In this document: positions 42,901 through 51,114 of the stretch, one piece after another | Layout: every line of letters starts with the position of its first letter | How positions within the stretch are numbered: the stretch's first letter is position 1 | NCBI RefSeq assembly: GCF_036227205.1 | Contig: NZ_CP109442.1 | Location: 186,001 to 250,000 of the forward strand | Length of the DNA stretch: 64,000 nucleotides | Reading direction: 5' to 3' | DNA from: Amycolatopsis sp. NBC_01480 | Lineage (GTDB): Bacteria; Actinomycetota; Actinomycetes; Mycobacteriales; Pseudonocardiaceae | Notes under the pieces: model-generated | Database searches by the model: none | What the model was told of the DNA's origin: nothing | Seen by the model: only the letters and a program-made list of their open reading frames with translations | Made by a program: the position numbers and the translations under genes

Positions 42901-43728
42901 ATGTACGACTACGCCGGGCAGCCGTCGAAGGCCGCCGGGCTCGTGCGGTCGATGCTCGCGCGGTCGTTCACCGGCAGCGGCATCGGCCAGGGCTACCCCG
43001 GCGACGAGGACAACGGCTCGATGTCGGCGTTCTACGTGATGAACGCCCTCGGGTTCTACCCGCTGCAGAGCGGTGCGCCGACGTTCGCGATCGGCTCGCC
43101 GCTCTACGATCGGGCGACGCTCCACCTGGAGAACGGCCGCACGCTCACCATCACCGCGTCCGGCAACTCCGCGCGCAACGTCTACGTGCAGGCGATGTTC
43201 GTCAACGGCCGCCCGAGCAGCCGTACCTGGGTGAACCACGACGACCTCGCGAACGGCGGCCGGATCGACTTCCTGATGGGTCCCCTGCCGTCGCGGTGGG
43301 GCACCGGGCCGCAGGACGCTCCACCGTCAGCGGACGCCGCTCCGCAGCAGGACTTCGCCGCGCCGGGCACCACGACGACCGCCGCGGTCACGGACAACAC
43401 TTCCGCCACCGTCGCCGACCTGCCCGCGACGGGCGGGAACGTGAGCTTCACGCTGCCGGCCGCGCACCAGGTCGAGCAGTACACGGTCACCGCGGGCTCG
43501 GCCGGCGGGGCCGATCCGGCGACGTGGACGCTGTCCGGCTCCACGGACGGCATCCACTGGACGACGCTCGACCGGCGTCAGGACCAGAAGTTCGCCTGGC
43601 GCAACCAGACCCGCGTCTTCACACCGTCCCAGGGCGGCACCTACCGGTACTACCGGCTCGACGTCGCCGCCGCGCCGGGCGCCACGAAGACGTCGATCGC
43701 CGAACTCGAACTGCTCGGGCACCGCTGA
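39961..43728 (+). CDS. Secreted GH92 alpha-mannosidase with two flanking beta-sandwich domains
   Basis: A 1255-residue exported glycosidase. A signal peptide (LLAAATAAVVVSSLLAATPA) is followed by a carbohydrate-binding-like domain near residues 75-200, the GH92 N-terminal beta domain from about 380 (TRGTNSSGDYSRGATIPATS), and the catalytic (alpha/alpha)6 barrel with NDQPAMHVPYMYDYAG near 970 and GDEDNGSMSAFYVMNALGFY near 1014. A second copy of the first accessory domain ends the protein (DPATWTLSGSTDGIHW matches DPKTWTLQGSADGTRW). It should trim alpha-mannans or N-glycans with Ca2+. GAGGGAG seven bases before GTG 39961 fixes the start. Confidence 0.92.
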   Translation: MAVVPHRLLAAATAAVVVSSLLAATPAGAAVSAFRSSFETGDPALSWESTPEPGAHDVVPGAALPAAAAPAAVSGDGTAPGSAVDRDPATSWQVPATRGTLTLALGTTTAVVTYTLTSAGDAPARDPKTWTLQGSADGTRWQTVDDRRDQDFTQRGQTRVFAVARPGAYRHYRLAVTANHGDAHLQLAEIALGGQGGAPGMTAEVGDGPAAGPTVKPHQGFSGTHSLHYEGWQTGARGTVTDRLYDVRVPVGRTTRLSYVIFPEFTGNDTTYPSTYAAVDLQFTDGSKLSGLPVTDQNGVRLTAPAQGAAQTLHAGQWNQVTADLGAFAAGKTVARIQLTWTGPGDRAHFAGWVDDIAIADGPAGSCADRHVTECAVTTRGTNSSGDYSRGATIPATSLPHGFNFWTPMTDASSTGTLYQYSRDNTPAGRPALQAFSVSHEPSPWVGDHQTFQVMPSTSDTPGTADRAKRALTFGHDHESARPDRYGVTFDNGLSTEMTPTDHAAVFRFRFPAGGDSLIFDNVDGRSGVTVDRAAGVVTGFSDVSGFWGAPRMFVYATFDRPMTASGSLTGGGGPAAYAGFGLGADRTLTMRIATSFLSVDQAKHNLELEVGARGFDQVRADAQRTWDRQLGVITVDGATEDQLTTLYSSLYRLNLYPNELAENTGDAQRPDYRYASPYSGSAGPNTPTTTGSTIKNGRPYANEGFWDTYRSAWSLDSLLYPSLTGQMIDGFVQQYRDGGWVGQWTAPGYLGFSGTSSDVAIADAYLRGVTNFDVASAYEAAVKDAMVPSSGLTGRPDVQHTTFLGYTPSETGSSASASLEDWIADYGIAQMSLKLYHTAKPSDPRRDEYLTNYHYFLDRSSGYAKIFEPQTGFFQPKNTAGEWAHAPGTYNPLDWNAGDYTEGDGWTYAFSVPQDGAGLAGLYGGRAGLAKKLDQFFATPETAQYGGGWGGPYHEMFESRDDRFGQWAYNDQPAMHVPYMYDYAGQPSKAAGLVRSMLARSFTGSGIGQGYPGDEDNGSMSAFYVMNALGFYPLQSGAPTFAIGSPLYDRATLHLENGRTLTITASGNSARNVYVQAMFVNGRPSSRTWVNHDDLANGGRIDFLMGPLPSRWGTGPQDAPPSADAAPQQDFAAPGTTTTAAVTDNTSATVADLPATGGNVSFTLPAAHQVEQYTVTAGSAGGADPATWTLSGSTDGIHWTTLDRRQDQKFAWRNQTRVFTPSQGGTYRYYRLDVAAAPGATKTSIAELELLGHR

Positions 43729-43746
43729 CCACGGAAAGGATCGGCC

Positions 43747-44850
43747 ATGATCGCCCGCCGCACCCTGGCGCTGTGCGCCGCCATGACTGCTTCACTCGCC
43801 CTCGCCGGGCCGGCCGCCGCGGCCGACCGGCCACTGAGGATCGTCGGCGCGCAGGCCGACACCGCGCTCACCCAGCGCTGGCAGGATTTCGGCCGCCGCC
43901 CCGGCGTCGGCTGGGCGGCCGCGGACGGCACCTACTCGACCCGGCTGCCCTCCGGGCTGGTCGCGTGGCTGTTCAACGACACATTCTTCGGGCCGGTGCG
44001 CGCCGACGACAGCCTGCCGGAGACGGCGCCGTTCACCCACAACTCGGCCGTGCTGTCCACATCGGACGCCAAGCACCTGCTGACGACCATCGCGCCGGGC
44101 CCGCCGGACCACCCGCAGTCACTCGTCGGCCCGACCCCGCAGGGCCCGGGCGCACCGAACGACCACTGGTACTGGAACGGTGACGGCATCGTCGACGGCG
44201 GAAAGCTGCGCGTGATCGAGTTCGAGCAGGCGCCGACCGACGACCCGCCGCCGTTCAACTTCACCTGGACGCGCACGAAGCTGGCTACCCTCGATCCGCT
44301 GACGTTCCGGCTGGAGAAGCTCGCCGAAGTACCGTCGGCCGGCGGTGTCCAATGGGGCACCGAGCTCATGCGCGACGGCGCGTGGACCTACATCTACGGC
44401 GTCGAAGGTGACGGCTTCACGAAGTACCTGCACCTCGCCCGCGCCCCGCTCGGCCGGCTCGACGGGCCCTGGCAGTTCTGCACCGCGACCGGCTGGACGG
44501 ACGACCCGGCGGCGTCGGCGCGGCTGCTCGGCAACGTCGGCAGTTCCTTCGGCGTGACACCGGTCGGTGGCGAGTACCTGCTCACGACGTTCGACTCGGG
44601 CCTGACCAGCACCATCCACGCCTACCACGCGCCCGGCCCGGCCGGCCCGTTCACCGGCGGCGAGACGGTCTACACCGCGCCGGAGGCCGGCAACGGCCGC
44701 TACACCTACAACGTCGCCGCTCATCCGGAGATCAGCCGTCCCGGGCACCTGGTCATCTCCTACAACACCAACAGCGAAAAACTCGCCGACCTCTACGCGA
44801 ACATCGACAACAACCGGCCGCGGTTCGTCGACCTCCAGCTCTCCCGATAA
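43747..44850 (+). CDS. Secreted five-bladed beta-propeller protein (DUF4185/DUF5005-like)
   Basis: A 367-residue exported protein: signal peptide LALCAAMTASLALAGPAAAA, then a glycosidase-like propeller with SGLVAWLFNDTFFGPV, NDHWYWNGDGIVDGGKLRVI, WTYIYGVEGDGFTKYLHLAR and HPEISRPGHLVISYNTNS. These features recall DUF4185/DUF5005 propellers, which are relatives of GH43/GH32-type enzymes with unknown substrates. It is 18 bases after the GH92 gene, so part of the same LacI operon. Confidence 0.7.
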   Translation: MIARRTLALCAAMTASLALAGPAAAADRPLRIVGAQADTALTQRWQDFGRRPGVGWAAADGTYSTRLPSGLVAWLFNDTFFGPVRADDSLPETAPFTHNSAVLSTSDAKHLLTTIAPGPPDHPQSLVGPTPQGPGAPNDHWYWNGDGIVDGGKLRVIEFEQAPTDDPPPFNFTWTRTKLATLDPLTFRLEKLAEVPSAGGVQWGTELMRDGAWTYIYGVEGDGFTKYLHLARAPLGRLDGPWQFCTATGWTDDPAASARLLGNVGSSFGVTPVGGEYLLTTFDSGLTSTIHAYHAPGPAGPFTGGETVYTAPEAGNGRYTYNVAAHPEISRPGHLVISYNTNSEKLADLYANIDNNRPRFVDLQLSR

Positions 44851-44863
44851 GGAGTCCTGCCCC

Positions 44864-47800
44864 GTGAGCGATGTTTCCCGCCGCCGGTTCCTCCAGTCCA
44901 ACGCCGTCCTGCTCGCCGGGCTGGGCCTCCCGGCCGCGTTGCCCGGACCCGCCGAAGCCCGGCCGCCGGCGACCGACCTCGCGCGCTACCGGCCGGTGTC
45001 GGCGTCCTCGACCGCGTACGCGCCGACGCCGGCGTGGTTCGCCGTGGACGGGCTGGCCGAGACCGGTGTCCGCGGCTCCGGCTGGCGCGCCGGCGCGGGC
45101 GCCCCGCAATGGCTCGCCGTCGACCTGCAGGCGCCTTGCACCGTCGAGTCGGTGGTCCTGGTGTTCGAGGCGACCGCCACCGACCCGGCCTTCACGCCCG
45201 CTTCGGGTATCAACCCGTTCCTCGACACCACCGGCTGGGAAGTCCTCTCCAGCTCCGCGGTCGCGTTCACCCTCGACGTCTCCGCCGACGGACGCGCCTG
45301 GCAGACCGTCCACGCGGCCACCGACAGTCCCGGTGGCCGCGTGGTGATCACGCTCGACCAGCCGGTGACCGCCCGCTGGGTGCGGCTCTCGGCCACGGAA
45401 CAAGCGAACGCCAATCCGCTCGGGGTCAACGGGTTCGAGGTGTACGGGCACACCGACCGCCCTCGCCCGGCCGCCACCGGGTGGACCGACTGGGGCCACC
45501 ACCCCGGCCCGGCGCCCGCGTTGACCACGGCGGACGACGGCACCGTCCCGCTGGAGTCGGGCTGGGCGCTGACCATGGACTCCCGCGTGAGCGCCGACGG
45601 GCCCGCGCTCGCCCGCGCCGGTGCCGACACTTCGGCCTGGCTGCCCGCGACCGTGCCCGGCACCGTGCACACGGCACTGGTCGAGCAGGGCAAGCTGCCC
45701 GAGCCGACCAGCGGGTTCGGCAACATGCGTGCTCCGGAAGCACTGTCGCGGCACAGCTGGTGGTACCGCCGCGAGTTCTCGCTCCCCCACGGGTTCGACG
45801 CGGGCCGCCGCGTCTGGCTGGAGTTCGACGGCGTCGACCACCACGCGCAGGCGTGGGTGAACGGGGTTTCCGTCGGCGAGCTGACCCATCCCGTGGCGCG
45901 GGCGGCCTTCGACATCACCGCTGTCCTGCCCGGCCACGGCACCCACGCCCTCGCCGTGCGGATCGACCCGATGCCGCACCCGGGCAACCCCGGCGACAAG
46001 GGCCCCGACGGCGTCTCGACGTTGAACTCCAACGCCGAGCAGAAGGACCTGCCCGGCTACATCTCGATCAGCGGCTGGGACTGGATGCCCGGCGTCCGCG
46101 ACCGCGGCGCCGGCCTCTGGAACCACGTCCGGCTGCGCTCGACCGGCGACGCCGTGCTCGGCGAACCCCGCGTCGACACCAAGCTGCCGAACCTGCCCGA
46201 CACCACGGTCGCCGAAGTGACCGTGGTCGTCCCGGTGCGCAATGCCTCGGCCGGGACTCTCTCGGTAACCGTCGCCATCGAACTGGCGGGCGCGCGGGCC
46301 GCCCGCCGGGTGGACGTCGCGGCGGGCGCCTCGGCCGACGTCACGTTCAGCCCGGCGACCGACCCGGCACTGCGGCTGTCCCGGCCGGAACTGTGGTGGC
46401 CCAACGGTTACGGCGAACCGAAACTGCACCCGCTGACGACCACCGCCACCGTCGACGACCGGGTCAGCGACCGCCGCACGGTGCGTACGGGCCTGCGGCA
46501 GTTCGGCTACACCGCGACCCAGCCGATCGTGGTCGACCCGGCCACCGACCACTCCCCGCCGCAGACGGTCGAATTCGACCGGACCACCGCCCGGCACGTG
46601 CGGGTCCAGGGCGGGAAGCGTGCGACCGGCTACGGGATTTCGCTGTGGACACTGTCCGTTGCAGACGGCGCCGGGCCCGATCTGGCCCGGGCGAAGACCG
46701 CGACCGCGTCGTCGGAGGACAATGCGAACGACACCGCCCCGAACGCCGTGGACGGCCGCGACGACACCCGCTGGTCTTCGGGGTACTCCGATGGCCAGTG
46801 GATCCAGGTCGATCTCGGCGCGCCGACGGCGTTCGACCGCGTCGTGCTCACCTGGGAAACCGCGTACGCGCTGACCTTCACCGTGCAGGTGTCCGACGAC
46901 GGCGGCACCTGGCGTGACGTGAAGCAGGTCAGCAACGCCGGCACCCCGCTGCAGATCAGCGTCAACGGGGTGCGCGTGTTCGCCAAGGGCGGCAACTGGG
47001 GCTTCGACGAGCTGCTGCGCCGCGTGCTCCCCCACCGGATGGCCGACACCGTCGAACTGCACCGCGACATGAACTTCACCATGATCCGCAACTGGGTCGG
47101 CTCCAGCAACCGGGAAGAGTTCTTCGCTGCCTGCGACGAGAACGGCATCCTGGTGTGGAACGACTTCTGGGCCGGTGACGCGATCTTCCCGCCCGACAAC
47201 AACGTCTTCCTGGCCATCGCCGCGGACACCGTCGTGCGCTACCGGCACCACCCCTCGATCGCGGTGTGGTGCGCCACCAACGAGAGCGACCCGCCCGCGG
47301 CCATGGACGCCGGGCTGCGCGCCCTGCTCGCCCGGGAACAGCCGGAGCTGTGGTACCAGGGCAACTCCGCGGGCGGCGTCGTCACCGGGCATGGGCCGTA
47401 CTCCTGGATCGACCCCGCCCGCTACTTCGACGGCGACACGTACTCGATCGGCAGCTACGGCTTCCACACCGAGATCGGCCTGCCGACCGTGCCGGTCGCG
47501 GAAAGCATGCGGCACCTCGCGGGCGATCAGCCGGCCTGGCCGATCGGACCGGTGTGGTTCAACCACGACTGGTGCACCCGCGGCGGCCAGAACCCCGACA
47601 CCTATCGCGCCGCGATCGAAGACCGGTTCGGGACCGCGTCCTCGCTCGAGGATTTCTGCGCCAAGGCCCAGCTGGTCAACTACGAGAGCATGCGCGCCAT
47701 TTTCGAGGCCTACAACGCGGCCCTGTGGAACGACGCGTCAGGTGTGCTGCTGTGGATGTCCCACCCGGCGCACCACAGCACGGTCTGGCAGACCTACGAC

Positions 47801-48457
47801 TACGACCTCGACACCAACGGCAGCTTCCACGGCGCCCGCAAGGGCTGCGAACCCCTGCACGTCCAGGCGCGGCTCTCGGACTGGCAGGTCCACGCGGTCA
47901 ACCAGACCGCGCGGCCCCTCGACGGCGCCACGGTGCGCGCCGAGCTGCTCGACCTGCGCGGCCGATCACTGGGCGCTCCGCTGACCGCGCCGGTGTCGGT
48001 TCCGGCATCCTCGGTTTCGGCGGCCTTCACCGTGCCCTTCACCGCGGCGCTGCCGCCCCTGCACCTGCTGCGGCTGCGCCTGGCCGGCGACGACGGCGCC
48101 GAGCTCTCGCGCAACGTCTACTGGCGCTACCGGACCCCGGCCGACGCGCGGGAGCTGGCCCGGACCACCACCGACGTCGACCTGCGCACCGGCCCGGTCC
48201 GCCGCACCGGCGACCGCTCCGAAGTGGTGGTCACCGTGCGCAACACCGGCCGCGCGGTCGCCGCGGGCGTCCGCCTCTCGGCCCGCGACGCGCGAACCGA
48301 TCAGCGGGTGCTTCCGTTGCGCTGCAGCGAGAACTACCTGTGGCTGCTCCCGGGCGAGACCGCCGAGGTGACGGTCTCCTGGCCCAGCCGGGCCCTTTCG
48401 TCCGGGCGGCCGCGCTTGGTGGCGGAAGGTCTCAACCTCCCGCGTCGCACGACCTGA
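44864..48457 (+). CDS. Tat-exported GH2 glycosidase with an inserted F5/8-type domain
   Basis: A 1197-residue exported enzyme with a twin-arginine signal (VSRRRFLQSNAVLLAGLGL). A discoidin-like domain spans about residues 40-200; the GH2 jelly-roll and Ig-like domains run to about 545; an additional F5/8-type C domain (TASSEDNANDTAPNAVDGRD) lies near 600-690; and the TIM barrel follows. Likely acid/base is E807 in WCATNESDPP and nucleophile E870 in GSYGFHTEIGLPTVP, the pattern of exo-beta-glucosaminidase/mannosidase-like GH2 members. It follows the propeller gene by 13 bases. Probably removes beta-linked mannose or glucosamine from the same glycan that GH92 attacks. Confidence 0.88.
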   Translation: MSDVSRRRFLQSNAVLLAGLGLPAALPGPAEARPPATDLARYRPVSASSTAYAPTPAWFAVDGLAETGVRGSGWRAGAGAPQWLAVDLQAPCTVESVVLVFEATATDPAFTPASGINPFLDTTGWEVLSSSAVAFTLDVSADGRAWQTVHAATDSPGGRVVITLDQPVTARWVRLSATEQANANPLGVNGFEVYGHTDRPRPAATGWTDWGHHPGPAPALTTADDGTVPLESGWALTMDSRVSADGPALARAGADTSAWLPATVPGTVHTALVEQGKLPEPTSGFGNMRAPEALSRHSWWYRREFSLPHGFDAGRRVWLEFDGVDHHAQAWVNGVSVGELTHPVARAAFDITAVLPGHGTHALAVRIDPMPHPGNPGDKGPDGVSTLNSNAEQKDLPGYISISGWDWMPGVRDRGAGLWNHVRLRSTGDAVLGEPRVDTKLPNLPDTTVAEVTVVVPVRNASAGTLSVTVAIELAGARAARRVDVAAGASADVTFSPATDPALRLSRPELWWPNGYGEPKLHPLTTTATVDDRVSDRRTVRTGLRQFGYTATQPIVVDPATDHSPPQTVEFDRTTARHVRVQGGKRATGYGISLWTLSVADGAGPDLARAKTATASSEDNANDTAPNAVDGRDDTRWSSGYSDGQWIQVDLGAPTAFDRVVLTWETAYALTFTVQVSDDGGTWRDVKQVSNAGTPLQISVNGVRVFAKGGNWGFDELLRRVLPHRMADTVELHRDMNFTMIRNWVGSSNREEFFAACDENGILVWNDFWAGDAIFPPDNNVFLAIAADTVVRYRHHPSIAVWCATNESDPPAAMDAGLRALLAREQPELWYQGNSAGGVVTGHGPYSWIDPARYFDGDTYSIGSYGFHTEIGLPTVPVAESMRHLAGDQPAWPIGPVWFNHDWCTRGGQNPDTYRAAIEDRFGTASSLEDFCAKAQLVNYESMRAIFEAYNAALWNDASGVLLWMSHPAHHSTVWQTYDYDLDTNGSFHGARKGCEPLHVQARLSDWQVHAVNQTARPLDGATVRAELLDLRGRSLGAPLTAPVSVPASSVSAAFTVPFTAALPPLHLLRLRLAGDDGAELSRNVYWRYRTPADARELARTTTDVDLRTGPVRRTGDRSEVVVTVRNTGRAVAAGVRLSARDARTDQRVLPLRCSENYLWLLPGETAEVTVSWPSRALSSGRPRLVAEGLNLPRRTT

Positions 48458-48495
48458 ACAATCCGCGGTTCCCGGCGACCCGAAGGAAGACCAAG

Positions 48496-49773
48496 ATGAG
48501 AAGAGCATTCGCAGCGGTGGCCGCCGGCGTCACCGCGTTGTCACTGGCGACCGCCGTTCCGGCCAGTGCCCGGCCCGCGGTCCCGGCGGTGGGCACCTGG
48601 GCGGCGGCACCGGTCGCCGGGGAGACCCTGTTCGGCTGTCCGGGCGGTGATGGCGGGCTGCAGGACCAGACGGTGCGCGATGTCGTCTACCCGAGCGTCG
48701 ACGGGTCGAAGGTGCGGGTCCGGCTGAGCAACCAGTTCGGCACGTCGCCGCTCGTCGTCCCCGCCTCTTCGATCGGCGTGGTCCTCTCCGGTGCACAACT
48801 GGTGCCCGGGTCGAGCCACCCGCTCACCTTCGGCGGGCGCAACGCGGTGACGATCGTGCCCGGCTCGTCGGTGGTCAGCGACTGGCTCGACATGCCGGTG
48901 CAGGCGCGCCAGGAACTCGCCGTGAGCGTGTACGTGCCGCGGTTCAGCGGCCCGGCCACCGAGCACCCGTCGGCGCAGCAGGACAACTTCGTGTCCAAGA
49001 CCGGCGACTGGTCCGCCGCCGAGGACTCCAGCGGCTACCCGGCCACGATCCCGTGCTGGTTGTTCGCCGGCGGGGTCGACGTACAACCACCGTCCACTGT
49101 GGTCGGTTCGGTGGTCGGGTTCGGTGACTCGATCACCGACGGCGCGAACTCGGCGATGAACGCGAACGACCGGTGGCCGGACGAACTGGGACGGCGGCTG
49201 CACGAGCTCCGGGGCAAGACGCTGTCGGTGGTGAACGAGGGCCTCGGCGGCAACCAGGTGCTGCAGGACTCGGGACTGTCCGGGGTCAGCGCGCTGGCGC
49301 GGTTCGACCGCGACGTGCTGGGCCAGCCGGGAGTGCGGGCCGTCATCTTGCTCGAAGGCGTCAACGACATCGGCGCCAGCGATCTCGGTACCCGGCCGCA
49401 CCTCTCGCCCGACGACCTGATCGCCGGCTATCGGCAGCTGATCGCCCGTGCGCACGCCGCCGGCGTGCGGATCTACGGCGCGACCCTGCTGCCGTTCAAG
49501 GGCGCCCTCTACTGGTCGGAGGACGGCGAACACACCCGCGCGGCGGTGAACGACTGGATCTTGCACAGCGGCGAGTTCGACGGCACGGCCGACTTCGCCG
49601 CGGCCGTTGCGAACCCCGCGGACCCCCAGGTATACGACCCCCAGTACGACAGCGGTGACCACCTCCACCCCGGCGACGCCGGCTATCGGGCGATGGCCCG
49701 CGCCGTCGACCTGTCCATGCTGGTGCGCGGAGCTACCGGTCCCCGTCCGATGAGTGCCCCGTCGGCGCGGTGA
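48496..49773 (+). CDS. Secreted SGNH-family esterase
   Basis: A 425-residue exported GDSL/SGNH hydrolase: signal peptide FAAVAAGVTALSLATAVPAS, an N-terminal jelly-roll-like part, then the SGNH blocks FGDSITDGANS (Ser), NEGLGGNQVL (Gly), LLEGVNDIGAS (Asn) and SGDHLHPGDAGY (Asp/His). It should deacylate a glycan and is the last gene of the mannosidase operon. AAGGAAG precedes ATG 48496. Confidence 0.9.
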   Translation: MRRAFAAVAAGVTALSLATAVPASARPAVPAVGTWAAAPVAGETLFGCPGGDGGLQDQTVRDVVYPSVDGSKVRVRLSNQFGTSPLVVPASSIGVVLSGAQLVPGSSHPLTFGGRNAVTIVPGSSVVSDWLDMPVQARQELAVSVYVPRFSGPATEHPSAQQDNFVSKTGDWSAAEDSSGYPATIPCWLFAGGVDVQPPSTVVGSVVGFGDSITDGANSAMNANDRWPDELGRRLHELRGKTLSVVNEGLGGNQVLQDSGLSGVSALARFDRDVLGQPGVRAVILLEGVNDIGASDLGTRPHLSPDDLIAGYRQLIARAHAAGVRIYGATLLPFKGALYWSEDGEHTRAAVNDWILHSGEFDGTADFAAAVANPADPQVYDPQYDSGDHLHPGDAGYRAMARAVDLSMLVRGATGPRPMSAPSAR

Positions 49774-50377
49774 GGACGCGCGCCCCCTGATCCGCTCGGC
49801 CGGCGGTGAGACAGATGCTCTCGCCACGGCGGATCGCGTCTCGCCGCGAAAGCGCACGGTCGGCAGCCGACCACAGCAACCGGACGACCCCTCACTGGAC
49901 GATCGTCAAAGTCACCCGTAAATCACCCCTGCTCCTGGGTAGCAAAAAAGCCCAGGCCGTTGACCTGGGCTTTGCTCCCCGAGCGGACTCGAACCGAGAA
50001 CCCTCCGGTTGATTGCTTCCTGCACTTTCTTTTCGACGTCGTTCGACGCCGCTGGGAGGTTGGCAAAAGATCATGTGTTCAGCCGGTGCGTTCCGCCCTT
50101 CACGCATCGCCACCCCTGCGTATGCGTGAACCTGCTTGATCAGCTCCCCAAAGGCCCCGCCGGCTTGTTCAGACTCGATTACACGTGCGTTCCCTCCTGC
50201 GGCCAAGCCGCGGCGCCGCCAACCACCGCCCGGCTCCCCACAGTCAGAGGCCGATCCTTCAACGACCGAAACCTCCTAAGCGAAGATCATGAACTTGCCG
50301 ATAATGCGCGTGTCGTGGCGTGACCGGGTGAGACCTGATTGGATCGGCGACTGAGCAGTGACGAACGAGGAGGCGCA
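49774..50377. other. Non-coding left boundary of the island
   Basis: About 600 bases without a supported gene. It contains the first tRNA-Asn-derived repeat (49941-50012) and, just to its left (49862-49940), a stretch that also matches the sequence left of the real tRNA's terminator (60368-60434). To the right, about 50 bases resemble the DNA that follows repeat copy 2. Remaining frames are short and without domain signatures. Confidence 0.6.
49941..50012 (-). repeat. att-like direct repeat, copy 1 (tRNA-Asn 3' half plus terminator)
   Basis: Contains the hairpin AAAAGCCCAGG ... CCTGGGCTTT followed by GGACTCGAACC-GAGAACCCTCC, which is the reverse complement of the 3' half of tRNA-Asn with its terminator, as found intact at 60435-60508. 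The T-stem is no longer fully complementary and the 5' half is missing, so it is not a tRNA gene but a relic attachment site. Confidence 0.75.
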
Positions 50378-50791
50378 ATGAACATCGACTTTCTCGCGAC
50401 AGTGGCCGTGATCGCTCCCGAACCGATCAGCAGCCGCAACCTGTACGTCGAGACTCTGGGTCTCCCGCTCCAGGGCGAGGGCGACGGCTACTACCACAGC
50501 GAGGAGATCGCGGGGTGTAAGTCGTTCGGTATTTGGCCGTTGTCCCAGGCCGCTCAGGCGTGCTTCGGAACCGATCAGTGGCCTGACGGCCGGCCGGTGC
50601 CGCAGGTCAGCATCGAGTTTGATGTGGACGCCGCCGCCGCAGTCGCACCGGCGGCACGAGAACTCGAACAGGCCGGCCATGAGCTGCTGCACGGAGCTCG
50701 CGAGGAACCATGGGGTCAGACAGTCGCCCGGCTGCAGTCACCCGAAGGCGCGATTATCGGCATCTCCTACGCGCCCGTGCTGCACAGCTGA
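50378..50791 (+). CDS. VOC-family (glyoxalase/bleomycin-resistance-like) protein
   Basis: A 137-residue single-module-pair VOC protein: NIDFLATVAVIAPEPISSRN, LYVETLGLPLQGEGDGYYHS, VSIEFDVDAAAAV and a C-terminal SPEGAIIGISYAP. Members bind small molecules or metals and include resistance proteins and lyases. GAGGAGG five bases upstream fixes ATG 50378. First gene inside the island, convergent with ilvD-like gene. Function not assignable further. Confidence 0.8.
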   Translation: MNIDFLATVAVIAPEPISSRNLYVETLGLPLQGEGDGYYHSEEIAGCKSFGIWPLSQAAQACFGTDQWPDGRPVPQVSIEFDVDAAAAVAPAARELEQAGHELLHGAREEPWGQTVARLQSPEGAIIGISYAPVLHS

Positions 50792-51114
50792 CCCGAGCCG
50801 GGACCCTGTCGACCGCGGACCGCGGCCGAGCACGAGGTCTACACCCCCGTGCCGGCGCCGGCGGCAGCCTCGCATTTCCTCCTCTGCCTTCCCAGTCCAC
50901 TGTGGACTTTCCAGCTGGAGATCGAAACGCTCGGCGTCACCGCGGCCCATGCCGTGGACGATCCTGCCGCCGAGTTTTTCCTCGGCGAATCGCTGAGCAC
51001 GCCGGAACGGTGGGACGAGGCAGAGGCCGCTTTCACCGGCCTTGACATACCACGCAATCCTCAGCGCTACGAAAGTTCATGTACCCCCGCAGCCCTGAGA
51101 TGTAGTGCGGAGCG
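50792..51114. other. Gap without a supported gene
   Basis: Some 320 bases between the VOC gene and the IlvD-family gene. A plus frame from 50849 continues into the IlvD gene on the other strand and has no recognisable domain; it may carry a short relic (LEIETLGVTAAHAVDDPAAE, FFLGESLSTPERWDEAEAAF). A palindromic AGTCCACTGTGGACT sits at 50894-50908. Confidence 0.4.

Noticed and set aside
44753..47566. Minus-strand open frame of 937 codons opposite the GH2 gene
   Set aside because: Composition is the Arg/Gly/Val-rich pattern of antisense high-GC DNA, with no domain motifs, while the plus strand encodes a complete glycosidase. The same applies to the long frames at 41662-43239, 36919-38826, 34851-36434 and 5696-6988.
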